From Pandoraea bronchicola (lineage in GTDB: Bacteria; Pseudomonadota; Gammaproteobacteria; Burkholderiales; Burkholderiaceae), in assembly GCF_902459805.1 (NCBI RefSeq), contig NZ_CABPST010000009.1, positions 62,001 to 126,000 on the forward strand: 64,000 nucleotides of DNA. The letters run 5' to 3'. How positions within the stretch are numbered: the stretch's first letter is position 1; each line of letters begins with the position of its first letter. The notes under the pieces are model-generated. The model was not told the DNA's origin. It saw only the letters and a list, made by a program, of their open reading frames with translations, and ran no database searches. A program made the position numbers and the translations under genes. Below are positions 44,206-52,523 of the stretch, one piece after another.

Positions 44206-46130
44206 TGGAACACGTGCCCGCGTGGCTGCTCGCCAGTCTGATTTATCTTGCGGCGGCCGTGATCGTCGTGCCGCTGTCTCGTGCCTTGGGCCTCGGCGCG
44301 ATCATCGGCTATCTCGCTGCCGGGATCGCCATCGGTCCGTGGGGTCTCGGTCTCGTCTCGCGAGTGGAGGACGTACTGCACTTCGCCGAATTTGGCGTGG
44401 TGCTGATGCTGTTCCTTGTCGGCCTCGAACTTGAGCCGCGACGGCTGTGGAATCTGCGGCGGCCGATCTTCGGATGGGGATCGGCGCAGGTTCTCGGCTG
44501 CGCAGTGCTGCTCTTCGCCGCAGGCATGGCGCTGGGCGCGCCGTGGCGCATCGCACTCGTTGCGGCACTCGGCCTCGCGCTCTCGTCTACCGCCATCGCC
44601 TTGCAGGTGATGGCAGAGCGTAATCTGCTGGCGACCCCAAGCGGTCAGGCCGGCTTCTCGATCCTGCTGTTTCAGGACGTTGCCGCGATCCCGATCCTGG
44701 CGTTGCTGCCCCTGCTCGCCAACTCGTTCGACAGCCATGAGATGACGGGCACGGCACGCGCGCTCGAAGCACTGAAGATCGTCGGCGTGATTGCCGCGAT
44801 CATCCTCGGCGGCCGCCTCGCGTTGCGGCCGCTGCTGCGCTGGATCGCCAACAGCCGCACGCCGGAGATTTTCACGGCAGCGTCGCTGCTGCTGGTCGTC
44901 GCCATCGCCACCTTGATGCAATGGGTCGGCCTGTCGATGGCGCTCGGCGCCTTCCTTGCTGGCGTGCTGCTCGCCGAAAGCGAATACCGTCGCGAGCTGG
45001 AAACCGACATCGAGCCGTTCAAGGGCTTGCTGCTCGGGCTGTTCTTCATCGCGGTCGGCATGAGCATCGACTTCGGCGTACTGCTCGCGCAACCGCTGCG
45101 CATGGTCGCCGTGGTCGTTGGCTTCATGGCCCTGAAGGGGATGGCCATCTACGGTGTGTCGCGGCTGATGCGACTGCCTTATCAGGAACGGCCGATCTTC
45201 ACGCTGCTGCTCGCGCAGGGGGGAGAGTTCGCCTTCGTGGTGTTTCAGTCGGCAGGGCCTCAGGTGTTGCCGCCGGCGGTGTCGTCGTTCCTGATCGGCG
45301 CCGTCGCGCTGTCGATGCTGGTCTCGCCGCTGCTGCTCGTGGCCATCGACAAATGGCTGCTGCCGCGCTACAGCCTGAAGGGATCGCCTCGCATGAAGGA
45401 GATTGCCGAGCCGCAATCGGCGAGTGTCGTGATTTGCGGCTTCGGTCGCTACGGACAGATCGTCGGACGCGCGCTGGTGCCGCAGGGCGTGTCGATCACG
45501 GTGCTCGATCACGATCCCGACACCATCGAGAGCCTGCGTCAGATCGGTTTTCGCGTGTTCTATGGCGATGCGACGCGTCTCGATCTGTTGCGCATCGCAG
45601 GGGTCGCACAGGCGCGTGCCGTCGTCGTGGCGGTGGACGATGTCGATCAGTCGCTGGAGATCGCCGATCTGATGCGCGAGCACTTCCCCGGCGTGCCTGT
45701 CGTGGCTCGCGCACGCAACGTCGGCCATTTGTTTCAGCTTCGCGATCGTGGCGTGAAGCACATCGAGCGCGAAGTCTTCGAGTCATCGCTGCGCAGTGCG
45801 CGCTCGGTGCTCGAGGAGTTGGGTTGGCCTGCCGCAGAAGCGCGCGATGCAACGATGGCATTCCGCCGTGCCAATCAGCAACTGACCGACGAGATGTACC
45901 CCGCCTATCAGGATCGCAACAAGATGATCGCGACGGCGAAGGAAGGCCGCCGTCAGTTCGAAGAACAGATGGCTCGCGAGCGCGAACAACGTCGCGCTCA
46001 ACGGCAGGTCACATTTGGTTGGGACGGCGAGACTTCGCCCGACATGACGCCTGCGCCGCCCGCATCGCCCACCGCCAAGACCTCACAGCCTGCCAGCGAA
46101 GCACGCCCCCCGGACGACAGCCGCGCCTGA
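44205..46130 (+). CDS. kefC: KefC-type glutathione-gated K+/H+ antiporter
   Basis: A 641-residue inner-membrane antiporter. An N-terminal CPA2 domain (about 1-385) with twelve or more helices contains LGAIIGYLAAGIAIGPWGLG and GLALSSTAIALQVM. A cytosolic RCK/TrkA-N domain (about 404-525) follows, with nucleotide motif VVICGFGRYGQIVGRAL and acidic LDHDPDTIE. A charged coiled-coil tail ends in a disordered Pro/Ala stretch. KefC protects against electrophiles by letting K+ out when glutathione adducts bind. The start has GGGAGG eight bases upstream and overlaps the kefF-like stop by one base. Confidence 0.92.
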   Translation: MEHVPAWLLASLIYLAAAVIVVPLSRALGLGAIIGYLAAGIAIGPWGLGLVSRVEDVLHFAEFGVVLMLFLVGLELEPRRLWNLRRPIFGWGSAQVLGCAVLLFAAGMALGAPWRIALVAALGLALSSTAIALQVMAERNLLATPSGQAGFSILLFQDVAAIPILALLPLLANSFDSHEMTGTARALEALKIVGVIAAIILGGRLALRPLLRWIANSRTPEIFTAASLLLVVAIATLMQWVGLSMALGAFLAGVLLAESEYRRELETDIEPFKGLLLGLFFIAVGMSIDFGVLLAQPLRMVAVVVGFMALKGMAIYGVSRLMRLPYQERPIFTLLLAQGGEFAFVVFQSAGPQVLPPAVSSFLIGAVALSMLVSPLLLVAIDKWLLPRYSLKGSPRMKEIAEPQSASVVICGFGRYGQIVGRALVPQGVSITVLDHDPDTIESLRQIGFRVFYGDATRLDLLRIAGVAQARAVVVAVDDVDQSLEIADLMREHFPGVPVVARARNVGHLFQLRDRGVKHIEREVFESSLRSARSVLEELGWPAAEARDATMAFRRANQQLTDEMYPAYQDRNKMIATAKEGRRQFEEQMAREREQRRAQRQVTFGWDGETSPDMTPAPPASPTAKTSQPASEARPPDDSRA

Positions 46131-46171
46131 TCAGGCAGACGTCGCCCTCCGGGGAGGCATCGCCCGCCCAG

Positions 46172-46615
46172 TTACATGGCGCGGGCGAAACCGTCGAACG
46201 GGCGGAAATGCCCGTCGGCCGGCGCCGTCGCGTCAGCGCGCAGACGGGTTTCGGCCTCGCTCCCCGCCAGCCCGCGGTAGTAAAGATGCACGGCGATGGC
46301 CGCCGAGTAGCGGCGGATTTCCACGAGCGTGAGATGCGCATGCTCGGCCGACGTGAACATCAGATACGGCGATTCCGCTTCGATCAGGCCCGCGACCTGG
46401 TGCAGTCCGTGGCGGTGCAGCACCTCGGCGAGTTCGTCGCGGCTGCGGTGCGTGGTCGCATCGGTGGCCGGGTACATCATGCGCAGCAATACGAGCGGAT
46501 GCTCGGCACAGGCGAGCGACAGCGCCTTGACGACGGCGTGGCTGTCGAGAGCCGTAGCCACGGCGTCACCTTCGGGACGATGCTGCGGAAAGAGTTGCTC
46601 AAGGGTCAGCGTCAT
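46172..46615 (-). CDS. Unknown protein, 147 residues
   Basis: Unrecognised protein beginning MTLTLEQLFPQHRPEGDAVA and containing ALSLACAEHPLVLLRMMYPATDA and DELAEVLHRHGLHQVAGLIEAESPYLMF. It is mostly helical by appearance, with no signal peptide or membrane segment. The start at 46615 was chosen because the further 44 codons of the frame (to 46747) have unusual composition. It converges with the KefC gene. No function inferred. Confidence 0.55.
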   Translation of the reverse strand: MTLTLEQLFPQHRPEGDAVATALDSHAVVKALSLACAEHPLVLLRMMYPATDATTHRSRDELAEVLHRHGLHQVAGLIEAESPYLMFTSAEHAHLTLVEIRRYSAAIAVHLYYRGLAGSEAETRLRADATAPADGHFRPFDGFARAM

Positions 46616-46897
46616 GAGGAGTCCATTGCGAAAAGCTGCGAGACAGCCACAGCGGACTCCACAGTCTAAGCACCTGTGTGTCGCCGATATACGTCTTTCG
46701 TCGAATACCTGCGTTGCACGCGCTGCAACAATTACCAAATATTTCACGCCCCCCTGTCAGGCATCGTCACGCGCGCAAGCCAAATGTTCCGCCGGCGGCC
46801 GGCGCTATAGGCGGGGCGGGGGCTGCAGCGTCGTGCACAGCGCCATGTCGACGCTTGGTGATATGATTTTTGCCGACGCAGACAAGCCTCATCCCCC

Positions 46898-47818
46898 ATG
46901 CGATATCCCGACCAGATGTCCGACACGCAAGCGGTTTCCGTCGCGCAAGCCGATCATGTCATGCGCCATTGGCAATACGATGTCGATGGCCCTGTACCAA
47001 TTGGTTCGGACTCCCACAAAAGCATGTTCTGCCGCATGCTGCTGGAGTCCCACAACCCTTACAAGCCCTCGGTCATCGACTGGCCGGCGCTGCCGCCCGA
47101 CGCTCGCAGACGCCTGACCGCCTTGCCCATCTGGGACATTGCCGTGCAGACCGAAGGCCGCGCGTCGATTCGGGTGAGCACTTACGCAGCCACGATCCAG
47201 GATCCCCTGCTGCGTGAAGCGCTCGTCATGGATGGCAACGAGGAGGCACGCCACAAGGCCGTGCTCTCCAAGCTGGTCCAGGCGTATGGGATTGAACTCG
47301 CGCCGGAACCCCCGTACCCGCCGCCCAACGACGCCGAGTGGGCGTGGATGAGAACGGGGTTCAGCGAGTGCATCGACAGCTTCGTCGCCTTCGGCCTGTT
47401 TCGTTCTGCCCAGCGCTCCGGCTATTTCCCCGACGCGTTAGTCGAGACGTTCGAGCCTGTCATCCAGGAAGAAGCCCGGCACATTCTGTTCTTTGCGAAC
47501 TGGTTGGCGTGGCACCGGCGCAATCTCCCTGTCTGGAAGCGGCCGTGGTTCTACGCGCGCGTGGCGGCCGTCTGGGTCGCGTTGATCGGGGATCGCGTGG
47601 TGATCGCACGTGGCATCGACACTGACGGTATGGCCCACGACGCCAACTTCCTGGCGACCGGCGTGGCCGGCATTCGCGAGTCACTCAGGCCTCGCGATCT
47701 GATCGCGCTGTGTCTGGAAGAGAATGCTCGACGTATGGAGGGCTACGACAAGCGCTTGTTGCGCCCGACTTTCGTGCCAAAGCTGGCCCGCCTTGCGCTG
47801 CGCATCATGAAAGCCTGA
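46898..47818 (+). CDS. Ferritin-like diiron protein of unknown function
   Basis: A 306-residue protein with two copies of an EExxH-type helix motif: DGNEEARHKAVL near residue 105-120 and VIQEEARHILFF near 188-200. With further acidic residues in TEGRASIR and GFSECIDSF, these could form a diiron site in a four-helix ferritin-like bundle. Such proteins may be oxygenases, oxidases or aldehyde-deformylating enzymes. The start is uncertain (46898 or ATG 46916). It stands alone; a terminator follows at 47857. Confidence 0.75.
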   Translation: MRYPDQMSDTQAVSVAQADHVMRHWQYDVDGPVPIGSDSHKSMFCRMLLESHNPYKPSVIDWPALPPDARRRLTALPIWDIAVQTEGRASIRVSTYAATIQDPLLREALVMDGNEEARHKAVLSKLVQAYGIELAPEPPYPPPNDAEWAWMRTGFSECIDSFVAFGLFRSAQRSGYFPDALVETFEPVIQEEARHILFFANWLAWHRRNLPVWKRPWFYARVAAVWVALIGDRVVIARGIDTDGMAHDANFLATGVAGIRESLRPRDLIALCLEENARRMEGYDKRLLRPTFVPKLARLALRIMKA

Positions 47819-47856
47819 ACGCTGCGACTGGGGTGCCGATGTGTGCCAACGTGAAA

Positions 47857-47893
47857 AAAAGCCGTCCCGAGTTTCTCACTCGGGACGGCTTTT
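47857..47893. terminator. Bidirectional terminator
   Basis: A 16-bp perfect stem (47857-47872 and 47878-47893) with a 5-base loop, with A-run and T-run on the two sides. It lies between the convergent ferritin-like and DUF4148 genes. Confidence 0.88.
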
Positions 47894-47920
47894 GACTTTG
47901 CTGCGACAGCCAGCGAACGA

Positions 47921-48328
47921 TCAGCTGCCTTGGCTTACGTTCAGTTCACCGGCAGCGCGGGCGCGGGCCAGTTCCTGCTTCACGGCGGCGCGCGACACAC
48001 TCGGGCCTTGCGCAGCGATGACCGGGTAGTCGACGTCGGTTTGCGCCATGAGACCCGCAGCGCGTGCCTGAGCCAGGTCGGCCTTCACTTCGGCGCGGCT
48101 CTTGGCCGGGCCCGACGCAACATGCACCGGATAGTCGGCGTCGCCGTGCGGGATCACACCTTGAGCGCGGGCTTGTGCCAGATCGGCCAGCACGTCGGCG
48201 CGCGTGAGCGGCTGACCTTGCGAGGCGACTTCAGGATAGTTGTTGCCATTTTCTGCTGCGTTGCTGGCAACGGCACCGAGCGAGGCCACGGCGGCGATAA
48301 GGGCGATAGCGATGTTCTTGCGGTTCAT
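47921..48328 (-). CDS. Secreted DUF4148 repeat protein
   Basis: A 135-residue exported protein with a signal peptide (MNRKNIAIALIAAVASLGAV, cleavage near SNA). Three tandem repeats of about 35 residues follow, each of the form YP-x-A-x-G-x-x-x-(S/T)-R-A-x-V-x-x-(D/E)-L-A-x-A-R-A-x-G. DUF4148 proteins are common in Burkholderiales and have no known function. The start has AGGAG at good spacing. Two inverted repeats lie upstream, at 48426-48455 and 48464-48480. Confidence 0.88.
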   Translation of the reverse strand: MNRKNIAIALIAAVASLGAVASNAAENGNNYPEVASQGQPLTRADVLADLAQARAQGVIPHGDADYPVHVASGPAKSRAEVKADLAQARAAGLMAQTDVDYPVIAAQGPSVSRAAVKQELARARAAGELNVSQGS

Positions 48329-48425
48329 TTTCTTAACTCCTGTCTAGTTGCGACGACTTTCTTTTGCATTTGCGCCGTCGATGGAAGAAGTCTAGAACTC
48401 GCCGCCTCGATGAAAAACGCGATAT

Positions 48426-48455
48426 TTGTCGAGGCACTATTGCGCCTTTCGACAA
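48426..48455. promoter_or_regulatory. Imperfect inverted repeat upstream of the DUF4148 gene
   Basis: TTGTCGA (48426-48432) and TCGACAA (48449-48455) are perfect arms. The inner AGGC and GCCT also pair, giving a nearly continuous 30-base dyad about 100 bases before the DUF4148 start. Confidence 0.5.
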
Positions 48456-48463
48456 GAATCGAT

Positions 48464-48480
48464 TGCACCAAATCGGTGCA
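48464..48480. promoter_or_regulatory. Second inverted repeat upstream of the DUF4148 gene
   Basis: TGCACC (48464-48469) and GGTGCA (48475-48480) flank a 5-base centre. Its closeness to the first dyad suggests a regulator or structured leader. Confidence 0.45.
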
Positions 48481-48560
48481 CAAAGACACTAACGATGCCG
48501 CAGCCCCCGGGAAAACGGGGGGCAAAGCGGCGTTGTAGAAGGAAATGCGCTCGGAAGCGA

Positions 48561-49508
48561 TCAGTCTGCGAGCGATGCGCCAAGGGCGTCGAGCAGAAAT
48601 TGCGTGCCGCGTTCGCGCGAGCCCGCATCGTCGTAGCCGTCCAGAAACGCGCCTTGCTCGGTCATGACGAGATGCGTGCCGCCGTCATGCGCCCGGAGAT
48701 CGATCGTCGCGAGCGACGCGGATATCTTGCGGGTATCGAGGTGCATTTCGTAGGCGTAGACGAGTCGAGTATCGGGCACGACGTCGAAGTACACCGCGTC
48801 GAACGTCGACTCCATTCCGCTTGCCCAGCGCCCTTTCACACGCTCGCGGCCGCCCGGCCGTACCTCCATCGATCGCTCCACCACCGTCAGGCCCTCGCTG
48901 CGAGCGAACCAGCGATCCTTCGCTTCGCGTTCGGCCAGCGCGCGGAACACCCGGGCGGGTGAAGCCGGGTACTGACGCTCGATGCGGAAAGTCGAATGCA
49001 CCACGCTGCGCTGCGCTGGCGCCCCCGCCTCGCGCATGACTTCGCGACCGAGCTTGTCCAACGTTTGCGCCCAGCCGGCGCCAGCGCCTTCGGGCATCCA
49101 GGCGTAGGCGGGATCGTGGACGGTATAACGCTGCTCGACATCCAACCGGGTGCCTTGCGCAACATCCGTGAATGCCGCCGTGGTCAGTGCGCCGAACAGG
49201 GCCGTTCCCTTGGCGTCGGTCACATCCATGTCGATCACCAGACGTTTGGGCGCATCGATCTCGACGAAGCGCCCGCGAATCCAGTGCGACTCGCCCTCCG
49301 GAGACTGCATCTTCAGCGCGAAAGCGCCGCCCACGCGGGCATCGATCGTCGCTTCGGGTACGGTGTAGCCGGTCGGGCAAAACCAGCGCTTCACGGCGTC
49401 GGCAGTTGTCCAGGCTCGAAACACCGTCTCGCGCGTGGCGGCGTAAGTCCGGCCAACGCTTAACGGACGCGGCTGCGCCGCCGGTGCTGCTTCACTTGCT
49501 GTCCTCAT
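48561..49508 (-). CDS. Tandem AHSA1/SRPBCC double-domain protein
   Basis: A 315-residue protein with two consecutive AHSA1-type SRPBCC (START-fold) domains. The first, residues 20-160, begins VGRTYAATRETVFRAWTTADAVKRWF; the second, 170-310, begins FRIERQYPASPARVFRALAEREAKDRWF. Most AHSA1 proteins have one domain of about 150 residues, so this is a fusion of two. They bind hydrophobic ligands in a cavity. The gene overlaps the ArsR regulator stop by 17 bases; ArsR/AHSA1 pairs are common in proteobacteria. Confidence 0.88.
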   Translation of the reverse strand: MRTASEAAPAAQPRPLSVGRTYAATRETVFRAWTTADAVKRWFCPTGYTVPEATIDARVGGAFALKMQSPEGESHWIRGRFVEIDAPKRLVIDMDVTDAKGTALFGALTTAAFTDVAQGTRLDVEQRYTVHDPAYAWMPEGAGAGWAQTLDKLGREVMREAGAPAQRSVVHSTFRIERQYPASPARVFRALAEREAKDRWFARSEGLTVVERSMEVRPGGRERVKGRWASGMESTFDAVYFDVVPDTRLVYAYEMHLDTRKISASLATIDLRAHDGGTHLVMTEQGAFLDGYDDAGSRERGTQFLLDALGASLAD

Positions 49509-49848
49509 GAAAGTCTCCTTCGGGCGGCAGGCTGGCCAGATACTCGCCTAAACGATCGAGGTGGCCTTCCCACTCATGACGGCGCTGATTGATCCATCGT
49601 TCTGCAAGACTCAGCGCCTGGGGTTCGATCCGGCACGTGCGCACACGGCCAGCCTTTTCCGTTCGCACCAGCCCCGCGCTCTCGAGCACGGCGAGGTGCT
49701 GCATGACCGCCTGCAACGACATCGCCAGCGGCTGCGCGAGCGCACTCACCGACGCCGGTCCCTGCGCCAGCCGCGCGAGCATCGCGCGGCGTGACACGTC
49801 GGCCAGTGCCTGAAAGGTCAGATCGAGGGCGTTGTCATGGTCAAGCAT
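49492..49848 (-). CDS. ArsR-family transcriptional regulator
   Basis: A 118-residue winged helix-turn-helix protein: LDLTFQALADVSRRAMLARLAQGPASVSALAQPLAMSLQAVMQHLAVLESAGLVRTEKAGRVRTCRI. No metal-binding CxC motif is present, so it is the non-metal ArsR subtype that usually accompanies AHSA1 proteins. The start is uncertain (49848 or 49866). It is first in a two-gene unit with the fused AHSA1 protein. Confidence 0.9.
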   Translation of the reverse strand: MLDHDNALDLTFQALADVSRRAMLARLAQGPASVSALAQPLAMSLQAVMQHLAVLESAGLVRTEKAGRVRTCRIEPQALSLAERWINQRRHEWEGHLDRLGEYLASLPPEGDFHEDSK

Positions 49849-49899
49849 GTGCTTGAGTATAGCCATTCAATAAAGTAAAGCAAGAACTTTAGTATTGGA

Positions 49900-50811
49900 T
49901 CAAGTGATGATGTGGTGATCGCGGGCCCGCACTCGGGCCGTGTGCTGGCGGTGGAGGATCTCGCTCAGGGATTGCTCGATGGTCTCGGACATGGCGTCGA
50001 GCGCGAGGTCGTTCGGCTCCAGCCCGAACGGCTCCTCGATTTCAGCGCTGACGGCTTCGAGCGCGAAGAAGGTGTACGAGATGAAGGCCACGATCACCGG
50101 GGTCATCGGCCCGATGGAGTCGACCAGACCGAACGGCAGCAGCAGGCTGTAGAGATACGTCACGCGGTGCAGGATCACGCCGTAGGTAAACGGAATCGGC
50201 GTGGTAGCAATTCGCTCGCAGCCGCCGATGGCTTCGCCGAGGCGATCCAGATGCATCTCCATGACCTGCGCAAGCGGAGCGTCGATCTGCCCTCGCATCC
50301 GGCGCTCGCGCAGCCATTCGCCCGCCATCAGCAGGATCGTGATCGGCTTGAATTGCTTGCGTGCGAGGCACGCCACGTCGTCCTTGCCGAGCAGCCGCTC
50401 GAAGTCGGCACGGGGATCGGTGCCTCGCAACTGATGCCGCATGCCATGCACGAAGGCGATGAGATAGGCGACGAAGCGCGGCGAATCCGAGGTGTCGGAC
50501 ACCAGCGTCATCGACTGGCGGGCCAATGCGCGCGTCTCGTTGAGCACGCTGCCCCAGAGCATGCGGGCCTCCCAGTAACGGGCGTAGCTCGTGGTGTTAC
50601 GAAAGCCGAGAAAGATCGCAAGCGTAATGCCGATCAGCGAGAACGGAATAAACGTGAGCGGAATCTTCCACTCGAAGACGCGCCCGTGGGCGAGCGTGAC
50701 AACTATCGAAATGATCGTGGTGAATATGAGCTGCGGAGCGATCTTGGGCAAGATCGAGCCGCGCACGACGAAAAGCATGCGCAGCCAGTGCAGATTGGGT
50801 CGGACGATCAT
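49900..50811 (-). CDS. Bestrophin-like (UPF0187) membrane protein
   Basis: A 303-residue inner-membrane protein. It contains the family signatures IVRPNLHWLRMLFVVRGSILPKI at the N-terminus, GFRNTTSYARYWEARMLWGSVLNETRALAR and VILHRVTYLYSLLLPFGLVDSIGPMTPVIVAFISYTFFALEAVSAEIEEPFG. Bacterial bestrophins form pentameric ion channels. The start at 50811 follows the family; the frame reaches 50922. It is divergent from the lipoprotein gene. Confidence 0.9.
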   Translation of the reverse strand: MIVRPNLHWLRMLFVVRGSILPKIAPQLIFTTIISIVVTLAHGRVFEWKIPLTFIPFSLIGITLAIFLGFRNTTSYARYWEARMLWGSVLNETRALARQSMTLVSDTSDSPRFVAYLIAFVHGMRHQLRGTDPRADFERLLGKDDVACLARKQFKPITILLMAGEWLRERRMRGQIDAPLAQVMEMHLDRLGEAIGGCERIATTPIPFTYGVILHRVTYLYSLLLPFGLVDSIGPMTPVIVAFISYTFFALEAVSAEIEEPFGLEPNDLALDAMSETIEQSLSEILHRQHTARVRARDHHIIT

Positions 50812-50995
50812 GGCAACAAAGGCGCTCTCAAGCGCAGAAAGACAGGCTGTGGGGGAAGCCGCTGCGGCGGGATGATACGCCCATATTGGCGGGTTTGAAA
50901 TGATTGCAACCGATTGAAACATCGCTGTTCGCCGCGCGCGCGGGTCGTGAGAATGCCATTACGCCGTCTTGGCGTACATAAGGGCCAATAAGATC

Positions 50996-51424
50996 ATGAA
51001 CGTCCCACACAACACTTCTCGCGTCCCACCCGCCAGCCGCCCCGGCAAGACACGCGGACTGGCCGCCATCGCACTGCTTGCCGGACTCGCGGGCGTCATC
51101 GGCAGTTTGTCAGGCTGTGTGGTTGAGCCGCCACGGCCGGCCCCTGCTGCGCGTATCGTCGTGGAACCTGACCCCCATACCGTCGCCGTGCAACGGCGCG
51201 AGCAGATCGAGCGTCGAATCGGCAATGAGTCGCGCGATATCGACAATCATGTGAATCAGGGCTATTACCCGCCGCCGCGAGGTTATGAACTGCACCGCCG
51301 CCTCGACGCCATCGCACAAGAAACCCGCGATATGGCGGCCCAACACGGTGGCGGCCTGTCGGGCGACGAACAACGCGCGCTCAATCAGGAACTCGACCAG
51401 TTGCATCGCATGATCGCTGGCTAA
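50996..51424 (+). CDS. Small lipoprotein of unknown function
   Basis: A 142-residue lipoprotein with a hydrophobic segment and lipobox LSGC (Cys near residue 41), followed by a Pro-rich spacer and a helical region (VAVQRREQIERRIGNESRDIDNHVNQGYYPPPRGYELHRRLDAIAQETRDMAAQHGG). Such helices may bind periplasmic partners. No family recognised. The start at 50996 was chosen over 50969 because it leaves a normal-length signal peptide. Confidence 0.75.
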   Translation: MNVPHNTSRVPPASRPGKTRGLAAIALLAGLAGVIGSLSGCVVEPPRPAPAARIVVEPDPHTVAVQRREQIERRIGNESRDIDNHVNQGYYPPPRGYELHRRLDAIAQETRDMAAQHGGGLSGDEQRALNQELDQLHRMIAG

Positions 51425-51426
51425 TG

Positions 51427-51456
51427 CCTGCTAGCACCTGCCAGCACCTGCTAGCG
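51427..51456. repeat. Three 10-base direct repeats
   Basis: Units CCTGCTAGCA, CCTGCCAGCA and CCTGCTAGCG follow one another at 51427-51456, immediately after the lipoprotein stop codon. Function unknown. Confidence 0.7.
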
Positions 51457-51509
51457 CCGCTACGTACCGCTGCCCGCCGCTGCACGGACGATCGGCGGCA
51501 AAAAAGCAA

Positions 51510-51539
51510 ACGCCCGCCGGCCGCAAAGCCGACGGGCGT
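51510..51539 (-). terminator. Terminator of mmsB
   Basis: A 12-bp stem (51510-51521 and 51528-51539, one G:T pair) with a 6-base loop. Read on the minus strand it is followed by TTGCTTTTTTG. It lies 23 bases past the mmsB stop. Confidence 0.85.
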
Positions 51540-51562
51540 CTGTCCGTCTTGCCGGACGAGAA

Positions 51563-52492
51563 TTACTTCACGTCCAATGCCTGCGCGAGCGTGACCGGGT
51601 CCTGGAAGATGCTCGAGAAGTCGAGCGCCCCGTGGCCGTTGGCCCGATGCACCTCGAAGATGCGCCGCGCCAGATCGCCAAGCGGGGTCGCCACATCACT
51701 CGCCTCGGCCGCGCCGTGTGCGAGGCGCAGGTCCTTCGCCATCAGATCGGTGGCAAAGCCGCCGGTGTAACCGCGCGACGACGCCGCATTCTCCATCACG
51801 CCCGGACACGGGTTGTAGACCTCCAGCGTCCAGTTGCGCCCCGAGCTTTGTTGCATGACCGCCGAGAGCACCTTCGGATCGAGCCCGTTGGCGATCCCCA
51901 GTCGCAACGCCTCGCTCGTGCCAGCCATCAGAATGCCCAGCAGCATGTTGTTGCACAGCTTGAGCGTCTGCCCGGCGCCAAGCGGTCCGCCGTGGTGGAT
52001 CGCACGTCCCATGTTGCTCAGTAGCGGTCGCATGCGCTCGACGAGCGCCGCGTCGCCGCCCACCATGAAGGTGAGCGTGCCCGCGGCCGCGCCCGCCGTA
52101 CCGCCGGAGACCGGCGCGTCGAGCAGCAATGTGCCCGGGCGCGCGAGTTTCGCCAACTGACGGGGGATCTCCGGCGGCACCGTGCTGCTGTCGATCAGCA
52201 CGGCGTCGGGCGCGGCGTTCGCGAGCACGCCATCCGGGCCGCCGTAAGCCGCGAGAACATGCTCTCCGGCGGGCAGCATCGTGATGACCACCTGCGCGTC
52301 GCGCACCGCATCGGCAATCGATGCCGCCGCTTTGCCACCGGCTGCGACAAGCCGCTCCAGGGCTCCGCCGGACAAATCGAAGCCGCGCACTGCATGCCCC
52401 GCATTGACCAGATTGGCGGCCATCGGCCCGCCCATATTGCCGAGTCCAATGAACGCGACACGCAACGTCCCTTGTTGAGTTTCCGTAGCCAT
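51563..52492 (-). CDS. mmsB: 3-hydroxyisobutyrate dehydrogenase
   Basis: A 309-residue NAD-dependent dehydrogenase that converts 3-hydroxyisobutyrate to methylmalonate semialdehyde in valine degradation. The Rossmann motif FIGLGNMGGPMAANL starts at residue 14. DAPVSGGTAGAAAGTLTFMVGG is the substrate-binding signature, and the catalytic Lys is in GAGQTLKLCNNM. It follows mmsA by 31 bases and shares its transcript, ending at the terminator 51510-51539. Confidence 0.94.
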   Translation of the reverse strand: MATETQQGTLRVAFIGLGNMGGPMAANLVNAGHAVRGFDLSGGALERLVAAGGKAAASIADAVRDAQVVITMLPAGEHVLAAYGGPDGVLANAAPDAVLIDSSTVPPEIPRQLAKLARPGTLLLDAPVSGGTAGAAAGTLTFMVGGDAALVERMRPLLSNMGRAIHHGGPLGAGQTLKLCNNMLLGILMAGTSEALRLGIANGLDPKVLSAVMQQSSGRNWTLEVYNPCPGVMENAASSRGYTGGFATDLMAKDLRLAHGAAEASDVATPLGDLARRIFEVHRANGHGALDFSSIFQDPVTLAQALDVK

Positions 52493-52523
52493 CGTCTGTC
52501 TCCGAAATCCGTAGGAAGGGGCG

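Noticed and set aside
44106-45761. 551-residue frame opposite kefC
   Set aside because: Antisense shadow with Gln/Arg/His-rich composition and no motifs.
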